DNA from: Heterobilharzia americana
Taxonomy: Eukaryota > Platyhelminthes > Trematoda > Strigeidida > Schistosomatidae
Assembly: GCA_944470555.2 (NCBI GenBank)
Contig: OX104127.1
Span: forward strand, 129,519,113 to 129,583,112
Length of the DNA stretch: 64,000 bases
Direction: 5' to 3'
Each line of letters starts with the position of its first letter. The first letter of the stretch is position 1. Under the pieces are notes generated by a model that did no database searches, had not been told where the DNA came from, and was given only the letters and a program-made list of their open reading frames with translations. Below are positions 33,501 through 47,419 of the stretch, piece by piece. A program made the position numbers and the translations under genes.

Positions 33501-36500
33501 AGCCCTACACTCATCTTTGGTGGTGAAATGTTGGAAACAATCGGAAAGTTCGAATAGTTGTGTGAATACTGGTGGAAGTATAGTTGATGAAATTTTCAAC
33601 TGAATATCATAAGCCAGAGTCATATACGACAAGTTGGACAACCTTAAGTGCAATCACAATGTTAGCCTGATTGTAAACTCGATGTCACGACGCCTTGCTA
33701 TGAGCAGTCCTGCTCTGTGTCTCTGAAAACCTGACCTCCCTAAGCGTAAGATATCCGACAACCCCGTCGAATCTGGTGACATCACAAGCAATTCTGACTT
33801 GCAATAGTGCTCATTTGAGTGTGATGAAAACTTACTCATTTGATGATGTCATGTGAAAGTACTGGTCTTGCCTGAACATCTGCTACGAATGTCGTTCCGG
33901 TGACTTTGATACTGTTTCCGAAACTTAGGACTAATTGGAAGGAGCAGAGATGTGATCACTACATGTTGAAGTCGGATCAAGGACATCTGTATTGGCTGCT
34001 TGATGCATCAAGACTCCTCAGATGAAGTCCAAGAGATTATGCAACTCAGCGACTCCAGGGATTATCATACATGATCTGGGATGAGAATCAACAATGATCA
34101 TGATGTTTTCCTGTGTGAAATATATGTGAAAGGTGGGTGTACCTTTGAAACCAATTGACTGTTCACTTTTAACTCTTCGTCTTTTAGTGTAGTGTGGTTA
34201 CATTATATTGTGTGTAATGCGTGTCTTAGTGCTCACACTATGCATAGCCTGTGTTTGAGATACAAGTGCAACTACAAGACAATCGAAGACGTTGGTTGAA
34301 GCATTTCAGCTATCAAGTTAAAAGTCCACAGAAGGCAAGCAGATGTGCACATATATCTTGTTGTTTTTCTAAACACCTCTACAATCGATATTAATTGTCC
34401 CTACTTCTTTTATTCCCTTTCTGCTTTTCATTTGAGTCCTTTTCTACTCAGTATTTTTACTTCTTTGACTTCATTTTTATTAATTTTCTCTCACTGTAAT
34501 GATACGAAGTGTTACAGCTTAAACTAGTGATATCCAAATGCAACACATTTTACTTCCGTTTTTGTTTTTGTCTGTTACAGTGTAACAAAAGGTATTGGGT
34601 TCATTGGTAAGCATAAAACAATAGACAATATGCCACTACGTTAGTTGTATTTCACCAGCAGAAATAGAAAGGAGATATATTTCAGAAAAAAGACAATACA
34701 ACGTACCGGAACTAAGTATAACCATACATCTAAGATAGGTGTATTCATGTGTATCGATTTCAGCTCCTGAGAACTGTTTCATCAATTGTTCAACCAATTC
34801 TATCACAGCTAAAGATGACGAAGAACTAGGCTTCAAGTGAGATACATCCGTTGACTCTTTCATAGGCGAACTCGTTGCTGTAGCACAGCATGGAGAATCT
34901 ACTTGTTGCCTTCCACTGACTTGTTTAGCTGTCAAGGTTCAAGAAGTAAACAAAATGGGTAATGACTTTCACTACTCATCAAAATAAAAAAACAATAACA
35001 ATAGATAAGCTAACAAGTAGTCAGAATACTGTGGATATCAACTGTAATAACAACCAAAAAGGATGACACAAATGTGATTTCCACATGCATATATGAAGAC
35101 CGATAATGATGGTGTTCGCAATGAAATGGAAGCCTTTTGCTGTAAAACATCAGAGTATTAAAAAATTCATACAGGAAAAAGATTTCCGGTACACCAACAA
35201 ACTTTTCTGTATCAATAACAGATGTTATCGTCAGCTGACGAGTCCCAAATAGGACGAAACGCACGCCCTGGATTCCATTGCTAGCCACTATCCATCATTA
35301 ATATTAAACTAGTAGTTTGGAGTGAGGAAAGGCAAATAAATTGCATATTAGATTGTTCATTCAATACAGCAAACAGTGGTACAGTATTATCTACTGGATG
35401 ACGTTTCGAGCATAATTGAGTGCTCATATTCGTATCATACACATCTAGTGAATAATACTGTATCACTGTGTTCTGCTGTATGAAATAAAAACTCTGATGT
35501 GGGACTGTACTCCATCACGGTACCCAAGTTTTAGACTAAACGTAAAGAAATTTCAAAACAACAGCCTCATTGCTGAAGACAATATTTAGTGAATCATCAC
35601 CTGAGGAAGACTGCTAAACTCCCTAAAACCACTTCTCCTCTATTGATTTATAATCGCTACTGATCTTGCTATCTACTTTTTAAGCTTTCAAAAGCGAAAG
35701 AGCGATTGGATGAGTAAACCTGTAGTTGTATAAATGACTAAGTTTCTTTTTGAATGCTTAGAAGTAGTGGAAACTCAGTTAGCTACTTCAAACCATTTAA
35801 TATTTCGTAGATAGATGACTCAATCAATGGAATAAACGAAACTATGTGAAGTCTTCACTAGAAATAAGTGTTCAAACATGAAACAATCACCGATCTATTC
35901 AGGTTTGTTAGCATGAATTAATATCTATTCAGAATATAGGTGTTATTAATTTCTCGCGAAGAATGAACTTGGTTGCTCTAAAGTTCTTTAGATAATATGT
36001 CTCTTTAAAACGTCAAAATAACAACTTTCTGAGAAACTTGCTTCGTTATTAGAAATAGTAATTACTGGTACAAAGTTCAAAGAAAAACATGTATGTGTTG
36101 ATTCGCATCATGTTAAGAATAAACCACATATTATCAACATTTCTGCTATTATTCTCATGTATATTTAGGTTATTTATACTTAATAAACTGACTACTGCTT
36201 AACATTTTAGTACCATATTGAAAATAGTATATTTTATTCTGCAGCATTCTGTTCATTAACATAGTCTTACCAGCACTGTTGTCATTCTGTGAACATGAAT
36301 TATTTCCTGACTGTGGATCGTTTAATTCTTGACTTGACTTATGATACTGAGCACGATTAATTTGATCAGCCGCTTGACATAATCCAAGTACAAAAAGGTC
36401 AGACCACGAAATAGCTACCAAATCACGTTGAGCTCCAATTCTGAAACATAAACACCAAGAATTCTAATAATTCATCATCTAAAAGTGCAATAATGAAGTG

Positions 36501-39500
36501 ATTATCACACCATACTATAACATATAATTTTAAATTAAAGCATTTATTCACTGAACTCATAATCTGAGGTCAGGATGTTTGAAATTCATTTGAGAAAGTC
36601 CATCACCATAATGCGACCCTACCAGCATCACTTTTATTAGTATCAAAAATGTATTCGTGTAAATTGAACGCTATTTACACTTGATCGACAGGAGTACTTG
36701 TGTAATGCATACAACAGTCAACATCTAGCACTCATCAGATTGAAATGATGAAAATGTAAGAGTAAAAAAACAAGCGAAGTGGTTCAAAGATGATTAGATC
36801 ACGACGATCCAGTCGACAAAAATTCTATTACTGTTATTGTGAAACACTTAATTCTAAAGAAGTGTCAAATAACATATACAGAAGTCAGCCTTGTTGTAAA
36901 TTGATATACTAGATTATTATTCGTCAACTAATGGTGGGGTAGAGCAACACCACCAGTCACAGTTTCCATTTATATCAATGATCTGTTGAACATAGTTCAA
37001 ATCTCGGTTGAATTGAGAAGAGGAAGTGATGTGAATAATATTGATGTGTGATATAGCTCACAGTGATAATACAACAAGCAGTATGAGTTTAAAATAAATA
37101 AGTGCAGCACACTTATCCCCGATCATATTAATTCATAGATGGTGATTGAAGTTCTTGTACTACTGTTTTACTGATCAGCTTGCTACTCATGATCTAAACC
37201 ACACAACAAACAAGTTATCACTGTAACCTTCAAATAGATTTAAGGGAGATTCAGTTACTATCTAAGGTAATTTAATCTGGTTTATAGAGTCTGTAGGCAT
37301 CAATTTTTGCTTCGAAAAAAAATTGTGTAAGTGCAAGCATGATTCAAGTAAAGAAATGTACTGCTAGTTTTTCTCCTCCCATGCATAATTAATCACATTG
37401 GTGTTTAACCTATGTTACTTGTTAGTCAAAACGTTATATTTCCCGTGGTAAATTGATCACCTAGAAGAAGAGATGGAAAGATGAGTTCATCGATAATTTG
37501 ATGCAGAACACTGATAAAGGTTTTTAGTTTAAATCTGTTTGTAAATTTGAGAAATGATGGAAACGGGGAATGACTGCGACCAGCTTCCTTTTCCAAAAAA
37601 GGCAACGTTGAATATTATCGTTTTATGCAAGCAGATAGTAAATATCTGTAGGTCAGTTTAGTGAACTAATCGCAAAAGATGTAGACGTTAAAATTATCTT
37701 CACTTGTATAAAATTCTATGTTAACCCATGTCTTGGTTATCCCATAAATCCTTTTCAACTTGTCGTTAGAAGCTAAATCGACAGGCTCGGCTTCCAACTT
37801 CTCAGGAAGAATTATCAAACTAGTTCAAATAACAGGGTTATCTAGCGAAATAAAACACAGATTTTTATTTCCCTTCACTACACCTTCATGAGTCATAGAG
37901 AATAAATTTCAGTTAGTTAGTCAGCACCAACGTAGAACCTGGGTATTAATACATAACAGTCTATGTTGTCACATCTGATATAAATGTGGAAGGCATCAGG
38001 ATAGAAAATAGAGAAATAAAGTAGAGCAAATCTAGAATGCTTTCATCAGGTGGTCATCAATCTTGCTAACGAAGGTGTTTATCAATCAACCAATCAGAAT
38101 AGCGCCATACTGTAAGAATATTTCTAAGTGAAACCACAACTATAGACCTACACAAATGACCTCAGTTACTTGTTATATTCATAAACAGGATAGATAGTCG
38201 AAAAGTGAACTCCACATATGTAGGATCCAGGATTCTAACTATACCTAACACAAAATACAAGTTAATTGAAAGTAAATACCTATAAAAGTTCCTTGCTGTA
38301 ACTTTTCACAACACGGTATAGGATTTGACTTTAACATAAGGAAACAGACAATAATATTTGCTTACGGTAGACGTTTCAAGCCATCGAAACGACGTAGCCA
38401 ATCCACAGTAAGGAATAAAACTCGTGAGGCTAATTCACTTGATATATTGAGAGATCGATTATTGTTACCATCTTGACATGGTTTGAAAAGTTGTGCATTC
38501 AGATCGAACATTGAATTCAATAAAACCGGACCAACTAGAGGACTACTAGGTCTGGAACTATCTGGTGATTTAGTGCATTCAGAAATCGATTCTGTTGACC
38601 TATCTTCATCATCGTCTTCGTATGCTGCTCGTATATCGACCACATGGTGACCCAGACCAACAGTAGAATTATTATTAGACTGGAGGGAATTGCTGCTTTC
38701 AGTTCGTCGACGAATCGATCGTACAGCATCAGAAGGAAAGGAGTTATGCATTTTTCTTTTCCTACTTCTTGTCCAGTTTGTCTCTTCTTTCTTAGGCGAT
38801 GGATCTGACACATTCCCGTCAGATTGCAGTGGTATATCACATGGAGTATGTTCGAACTTCTTCAAAGATGAGTGGCCGTTAACATCTGCAGCAAACAGAA
38901 TATTTTCCAATAGAAAACAGATTGGAAAACTTGATACAAATAAAAGTGCATTCACTAAGGTGGATTTAACTTATAAAATAATGAAAGCTTACATCACGAA
39001 ACGGTAACTGGATTTTGTGCAATACTCTTCCAGTAGAAAAGCCACTCATAGCTGGCGCTAACAAAACAAGGAGTAAAATTTATCAACCAAGTGACAATAA
39101 GCACTTTCCGCTAAAGAAATCGGTATGTGATTGTTGTAGCATACATCACAGTCAACGAATAGAAACTTTGAAAAGCTATTTATGTGCTGAAAAAGAATAT
39201 CGTGCAAAAAGCACTCCAACACTTTCTCAGTTCTACTCATCTATCTGTGTAGCAGTATTTATTACACTATACATCCTTTGATGACTAACTATAAGGCTAG
39301 TCTAAAGTCTTTCCTACCAAAAATAAGCTGAAAATGGAACACAAGCAGATATCAACAATCCAGGGACTGGCTTATCAGTGTATTGGTCCATGCTGCAACA
39401 ACTCATCATCAGAAAAACGGTAATAAAACAACACAAAAAAGTAAATTAGTGGAAATCATGATATCAATGGCGATTAGATAGATAAAAAAAAATGTATAAA

Positions 39501-42500
39501 AAGATGTAGGATAACCATAAGTATGTAAAGTAATGAAACATTTTTGGAATTCGATCACCTGACGGACTCTAACAAACAAATCCATAGAACATACCAACAA
39601 TTAAAAACATCATCGAATGAAGTTACATTTTGGTCGAATTACACTAGAAATCCTTTTTTTCTGCTTCATTTGACATAACACATGCGCAGGTGTTAAGGTA
39701 CGCCCAAAAGAATTCAGCCGATGTAAATGTGTCCCATTGAGAACTGTTATGGGAAACTGTTGAGTTCAGGGGTAGTGGTTAAGTAGTAATGCACTCGCCG
39801 CAATATCTAACGGTCCAGGATTAATTCTCCTAAATGGATGAACATCGCAAAAGCATCATAAACTGTGAAGACACAGTTATTTAGTGTCTCACAGTTTCCA
39901 ATGATTTTCTGCCTATTGTCAATACTCGTGCTCAGCGTATTCTACTACCGTATATGTGTATTTAAATAAGTGAAATCCCATTCTGTAAACAGTATATTAA
40001 GAAGCAATAACATGAAAACACCTTTTCCGTTCGTTTTTGTGCTCCCGTGAGAATACATTTGATACTTTTTGACCCGCTTCACACTTTCAAATGAGCGGAA
40101 AACGACTTTTTTGAGAATTGAGATCTTCTGGATCAAATATTTGTCAACTAGCAAAGACATATCGCTAAGTTCATTTAAACACCGTTGTCCACAGTTATAA
40201 CACTGTAGAATACCAGAATTTCATCATCATCATTATCAACATAGGACCAGGCATTACTGCGTAACGGTCCGAGTTGCCACACCTCATATCAGCACATCAA
40301 GTAAAAAGGTAGTGAGGTGAAGGATGAAGATAAGTGAATGCAGTCAAAAGAAATATAAAGTACGAAAAGAAAAGAAAGAGGAGTGACAAAATGGTGAGAT
40401 TCGGTATAGCGTTGTTAAGATGAGGATAATGTGTGTATACATCTGCGCCACTGACTTCGGTTCTGAGCCATATCACCTAGGGTCTCCAACCACTGGTTCC
40501 TCTTGTCCCACCGACCCCAACCACCTAGTCTGCATCGTCCTACATGGCTTAAACCAACAGTCAGAGACTTCATACATTGGTGCCATGTTTTAGTCTGGCC
40601 ACCTCGGGCCTTTTTCCAGCCTGGACCCACCTCAGCCAACATTGTGTGACGAGGCAATCGGTGACTAGGCATACGTAGTACGTGTCCCAACCATCTCAGT
40701 CGATGAAGGTTCACAACCTCGTCAACTGACTTACCTCTTCTCCCTAAAACTCTACACCTAACTTCTGCATTACTCATGTGGTGACACCACGGAATACGTC
40801 CTATACTACGAAGGCAACGGTGGTCAAACACCTGAAGCCTTCTCATATCTTCCACTTTCAATGGCCATGTTTCACAGCCATACAGTAGAACAGAGCGGAC
40901 TGCTGTGCAGTACACGCGACCCTTAATAGACAAACGAATATCACGGCGGCGCCATAGGTGGCGCAAATTGGCAAAAGCCAATCGAGCCTTTTGTATCCGT
41001 GCAGAAATCTCATCGGCAACTAACCCACCAGGGTTGATCCTACTTCCCAGGTAAGTGAAGTGGTCAACAAACTCAACCACTTCACTCTCTATTGTTAACC
41101 GCGGTACCGCTGAAGACCAGTCCTGGAGCAAAAATTTGCATTTGGGTGGTGAAAATCGCATCCCAAACATTCTCAAATTCCCACTCAAAGTGTTCAGAAG
41201 ACTCTGCATCTTGTCAGCGTCTTCACCTAACAGGACTATGTCATCTGCATATTCTAGATCTAAAGAAAATTCACCTGTGATTGGGTCAACGTCTGTGTAA
41301 TTAGGTGACGAGAGGGAAACCTCCATAAGAATATCTATGATAAAATTAAATAAGAATGGGGATAGTGGGCATCCTTGACGGACACCACTTGATGAGTATA
41401 GCTCCCTGGACAACTCGCCATAGGCTCTAACATGCCCACAAGTGTTCGAGTAGAGAGCTTTCAATAAGGTGATGTACTTACTAGGCACGCCTTTCAGTGA
41501 CAGACATTGCCATAAGACTTCTCGATCAACGGAGTCAAATGCCGCCTTCAGGTCGAGAAATACAGCTATTGTCGGGCGTCTGTAAGCATGCCTATGTTCC
41601 AGGACCTGGCGCAGTGTGAATATTTGGTCGATACATCCACGGCCAGGTCTAAAGCCTGCATGGTTTTCTCGGACTTAACATAAATACGCAAATAACAGGT
41701 GGATAGAAAAAGTGGTGTCCAGGTAGACGAAGTTGTGTGAGACAATAAACAATCCGAAGATAACAACGAGTTCAACTGTTTAGGCTTCAGATGTCAAGGA
41801 GTGAATACATCTGCACCATTTAGAACGATTTTCAGCCATGTCACCAAGTGAGTCCCCAACCACTGATTAACTATCGTCTCGAGGACCCCAGCCACACAGT
41901 CTACATCTCCCCACACGGCTCAGAGCAACAGTAAGAGACTTCATCGACTGGTGCCAGGTATTGGTGTGGGCCATCCTGAACCTTCTTCCAACCTAATTCT
42001 GCTTCCCCTAACATGGCGGCGGCTCAGTGCGCGCAACACTTATCCAAGACATCTTAATCCACTAAGGTTCATAACCTCATCAATCGACTTGTCAGCATGT
42101 CTTGCCTAGTACACTTCGCCTGACCTCAACACTGCTCACACAGTGATCCCACCAAGCCCGAGCAATGCTACGATCAAACACCTGTAACCGCTTCATGTCT
42201 TCTACTTTCGACGGCCATCTCATAGCTGCGCAACAAGACAAAACGGACTGCAGCGCAGTATAGTCGCCCTTTGATAGGTAGCCGGATATCTCGCCGACGC
42301 CACAGGTGACGCAAGTTGGCAAATGCCGAACGCGCTGATAATTCATCAGCAACTAGCCCGTTCGAGCTGATCCAACTCCTCAAGTAAGCAAAGTGGTCGA
42401 TACGTTCCATCACTTCAGTCCCCATCATTAACCTGGAAGTACTCCCAGCAAACCAGTCCTGGGGCATCATCTTACAGTTGGCAGATGCGAGACGCATCCT

Positions 42501-45500
42501 AAACATACACAGATTTCTGCTAAACGCGTCCAGAAGCCTCTGGATTTTGTCAGTGTCTTGACCTAGCAGGACAATATCATCTGCATACTCGAAATCAACC
42601 AGATGGTGTCTAAAGAGTAAGCCCAATAAGTGACTGTGCACTTTTCTTGAAATAAAAAAGCAATTACCACCCACGTTTTAGTAAACGTAAATGGTTGCAT
42701 TACATTTAGTGAAACAATCGTCTACCAGGTCATTCAAATCGGCCCAATTGCAGTGGAAATCTCAGATGAGACGTATACACTTTGAATGAAACTAAACAGT
42801 CCAAAACACCGAGTTAATTTTATTCAAAAAACTTCTAATCTAAGACTATAGGTAATGAATTGCTAAGGTGAATTGTAAGCGTGGTTGATGAATTTTAATT
42901 AATAGGAAGGATTAACAAGTGACAATGTTCACCAAAATCATAGTTAACTCATTCTGGCTTAAAAGTAGAAATCAAGCATACTGAGGATCTAGTGCAAACC
43001 AACTTCATGCTACAATATTATACATGTCGCCAGATGACTTTTAAAGGTAGTGAGGTTCCTCATTAAATCTGTGCATAGGAAGAAAGTGAATGACGTGCTT
43101 AGCTGAAGAACACATTGACACTTAATCAACTTTCATGGAGAAAAATATATTCTAACTCCATCATAAGTAGAGATAACTACAAACCGAATACAAAACTGTA
43201 ATTCTTCCCTTCACCTACCAAGTAAAAGCGTTAACCAATCTGATTCACTTGAAAACCCTTCTGCTCCAAAATGATAAGTTTCAAGGTGTTTCTAACATAA
43301 CGCAGAAAATCGATCAGTCGTTTCATTAAGTTTCTACTCTATGCTCTTATGAATTAAACAAGCAGTGACCTTATAATGTTTTTACTCGTGTGTACCACTT
43401 CACCTTAGCATGATCACTCTGTTAACTATCATATAGAAAATATGGCTTGAATATAAATTTCTTGTACATTTACATCGACTTCATCTGGAGAGTTTTCTAA
43501 CAAACTACGTATAAGGTGGCACAATATTTGTGTTTCTTGGGAAACAATGAAGAAGCAACGTAAATACACTAAGGAGGTCGTCAGTTTTTAGTGTCCTATG
43601 GAGTAAATTGAGACAATCTATAGTTGATAACAGACTTCTGATCGCCAGGTTACAACAGCTTAGCTCAATCTCAGTACTCTATTGTTGTCAAATTCAGTGC
43701 TAATATAACTATAATGACTGTTTCCCCTACGTAAAACACACTTGAAGGTGATATTGTCACAAATATTTCAGCCAAACAAAACAAACATCTTTTGTATGTG
43801 AGATGGGGACTAGTAGTGGAATCTAGGACACGCGTTTCATCATATACAGGGTTCGTCAGCTAAATATGTGTTTTCATGATGACTTTTCAATTCAATCCAG
43901 TATGACAATCAATGGGAGATTATAAATATCAACAAAACTTGTAAGAGTAGAAGCTAGGCGTTGTGGTACAGTATAATTCTATATAAGTTAGGTAAGCTGG
44001 TTCAATATAGTACATACCAATACAGTATTCTTTACTCCATAACGTTTCCACATCACGATTTAAGACTTGCATACATATCCAATGAATACAAACTCATATA
44101 CTATAGAATGTCAAGACTTGTGTACGTTTCCCTTCCTTGTATGTCATTTCTCAATAACTTCTAGAGAAAGTATCAATATACATGTCTGCAACTCACATTA
44201 GCTGATGAGCATGTACTTAGTGTATAGCGGTAAATAAGCTTAGAAGTCATCCCTACTTTGTACGCCAAACACATATTGAATAATGGACCAAAAATAATGA
44301 TGTTGGTTTACAACTTGAGACACAATGGGTAAGATTAGTAGTCGGAAATCGAGGTGCAATCAGCAATCACGTGCATATTCATCCAGCAAGCAATCAACTG
44401 TGTAGTTACTCAGACCTCAATAAATGAACCGGGATTCAAACCCATAGTTAGGTGGTTCGTAAACAACAGTGGTTCATCAACCAATCCATAAAACTGTTCC
44501 ATAACTCCAAAGTCATGAAGATCAATGCATGATGATACTGACTGAAATTACCTAGTATGCTGCTAAAAATACTTCTGAGATAGGAAATCCAAAACACCGA
44601 GCTCTACATGACTAACTAGTCTGATATCCTAACAACAGAGTGACGAGTTCTGACTGCTTACCATGTCCTTAACCAGAACAGAAAACTGTCACAGTCTCAT
44701 TATTATCATTTAAAAGTAATAATTTCTGCGTAGTGCAAGAAAGATGATACTTTTGTAAAATATCTAATCTAATCAACAAAATCTATGAATGTGGGCACAG
44801 AAGAATCATCACAAATCGAACTTGAAGACCTGATTCCTGTCACACGCTAACTTAAAAACTAACGTCTCACTCCAGTTAATTAAAAATCTGATGAAATTTT
44901 ACACATCTAATGACAGCATGTATATATATATGTACGTATACCTTTGCCCTATTCACTCTTCACTCTTATATCATAAAGTGTGGTCAGATGAATACAGAAG
45001 TTTTTCATGCCTTTTTTCTAAGTGTTTTTTTTTGCTAACATGTCAAGAATCTAGGCTAAAGCTATTTTACTCTTAAATCATATGATCCGTTCCATGCTTA
45101 GTTCGTGTATAAAATATTTAATGAATGAGTCTACATTTACTTTGGTCTATAATAAAAAACAAAAGCGAAAAAGAATAAAATATGCACTATTTACTCAATT
45201 TGGCTTGTATGCAAAAGTTTAACTTCTTAAAGAGAATAGATTGAAATCAAAAACACAGAAGACGATAACTCCCTTGAAAACATTAGTGAAGTACGTGTCA
45301 AGAAGAATGTATATCAAGTTCACATAGTATAAATAAACTCAGTTGTATCGTATGAACACTACTTTCCAAAGATGGATGGAGTTATAGCCCAACATGACCA
45401 AATATAAGCAGAATTCAACTTTATCATTTACACTGTAGTACATTAAACAATGTACAAAAACTCAATGACTTAAAATAACGTAGATGTATTGAGAAGTAAA

Positions 45501-47365
45501 AGCTAAGCAGAATGTTTCAAAAACGTTGGTTTAAGCATTGCTTAGTAAGGAAAAGTTCAAGATAGCAAGCAATTCGGCTTTAATTTTCTATTCTTCGCCC
45601 CAGAACTCAAACTATGAAGTCGTTCCTGCTGTATCCATAATCTCACATTCAGCATTTTAAGAAATCAAGGAGATACACACATGTTGAACACCAAATACTC
45701 AAGTAAATTATGCTGTAAATCTCAATGGTGAAATGATATGGTCAAAAAACTAGGTAGTGAACCATTACAGTTAATTGGAGTTACTTTCAATGCATAAGGT
45801 GACAACTGACGGGAAGCTACAACACTAATATCCTGAAAACGTCATGTAGTCAAACTAAACACAGATTGAAACAGATATTCTAGATTCTATGGATGATTAT
45901 GAGATTTTAAGTATCAAGCGCGGTATCATTTGTCGGTTTTTTTCAACCATCTATCGATCAAGAAATCACTTAGATGTTTTATACAAGTTTAGTACCTATT
46001 ACAAAAACTTTTGACCATTACAACAACAATAACCTTCAACCGTTGTTAATGCATTTAAACCCTAACCAACAATAAACGACCTTCAAATTTGAACAGCCCT
46101 TTTAATCATCTCTGTGAAAATGGCCGTATGTTGTACAGTTATTCAACGAAACAACATCAAAATAGTGAAAATAATCACACATTCATCTACTTGAAATTAT
46201 TTTAGCAAAGTTATCAAGGTTAATTTTTACAAAATGAGAAGGCGGAATTACGAGTGTACAGTATCCTATTAAGTTCAGCTGGACAACGATGTTTCATCAG
46301 AGACATTGAAACCAGCTGTTTACATAGTAGAAAAAAAGGATATCGACAACTATGGCTAGATGAATCTGCTTTAAAACAAACAAACAAACAAACATCGCAC
46401 AGAATCTGAAGGACAAATATTTTAGGAGCTTTCTTGGTATTTTGTTTCACTGTACTGAGGCCGATACAATGTTGAATAATAAAGTACTTGTTAAGAGTAT
46501 TTTAAAACATGACGTGGGAACTAGCAAATTATCTGCATAAAAAGCCAGTCTAATTAAGACACTGTTTAACCGTTATCTCCATCCTTTCCAAAATTTTCAA
46601 AGCTAAGAAACCTTTCTGTATTATTGAATTGTAATACCAGTGTATATCGACTGACGCTGAAATTCATAATAGACATATCTGATGAACAAAACTTTCAAAA
46701 ATATATATACAAGGCAATAAACTTCAAACTCTATTTGACGTTTTAGGAATGGTGAAATAAATACTGGAGGTTATGATGAAAGCATCATGAGATCTTTTTT
46801 CTCAGACTTCAAAAGTGTAAGTGAATTTACAGTCGATTTCAATCAATAATTAAAACACTAAGGATTAAAGAACGAATATGCATTGTACAAAGAATGAATG
46901 ATATGATCTCAACTATATACACATATAATTACGCAAAGGTGGCATGCACACATATTTACATATATTCACACACACAGAGTATAAAATCAATACAGGCGTG
47001 TATACACACATAAATTAGACTGGTAAAATGGAGGTTAAATCAAATGATTCGAGGACATTCTAAGGTCAAGCAAACAAGGTCAAGGGTAAGTAGTACACAC
47101 TCACAAAAAGTATGCACGTGATATACATGAAATCGAAAGAAGGTTTTCTCCGTGTAAATTATGAAAATATGAATACACACGCAGACACGGTCAGACTTAT
47201 ATTTATCACACGCACATATAAACATAAAGTACAATAAATCGTTAAATAGTGTCAACATCAGCTATAATAGGCCAGTACATACCAAAATTGAATACTTTAT
47301 GAATAAACTGACTACTAAACGGTGGTATGTGCACAAACACACACACAATCACATTTTGGTGAACT

Positions 47366-47419
<54 letters not shown>

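Noticed and set aside
41055..41300. Plus-strand ORFs over the RTE copy
   Set aside because: Antisense frames of the RT coding region.
40415..41488. Host gene with a reverse transcriptase domain
   Set aside because: The 3' UTR with microsatellite tail, the 5' truncation and related decayed copies nearby show that it is a retrotransposon.
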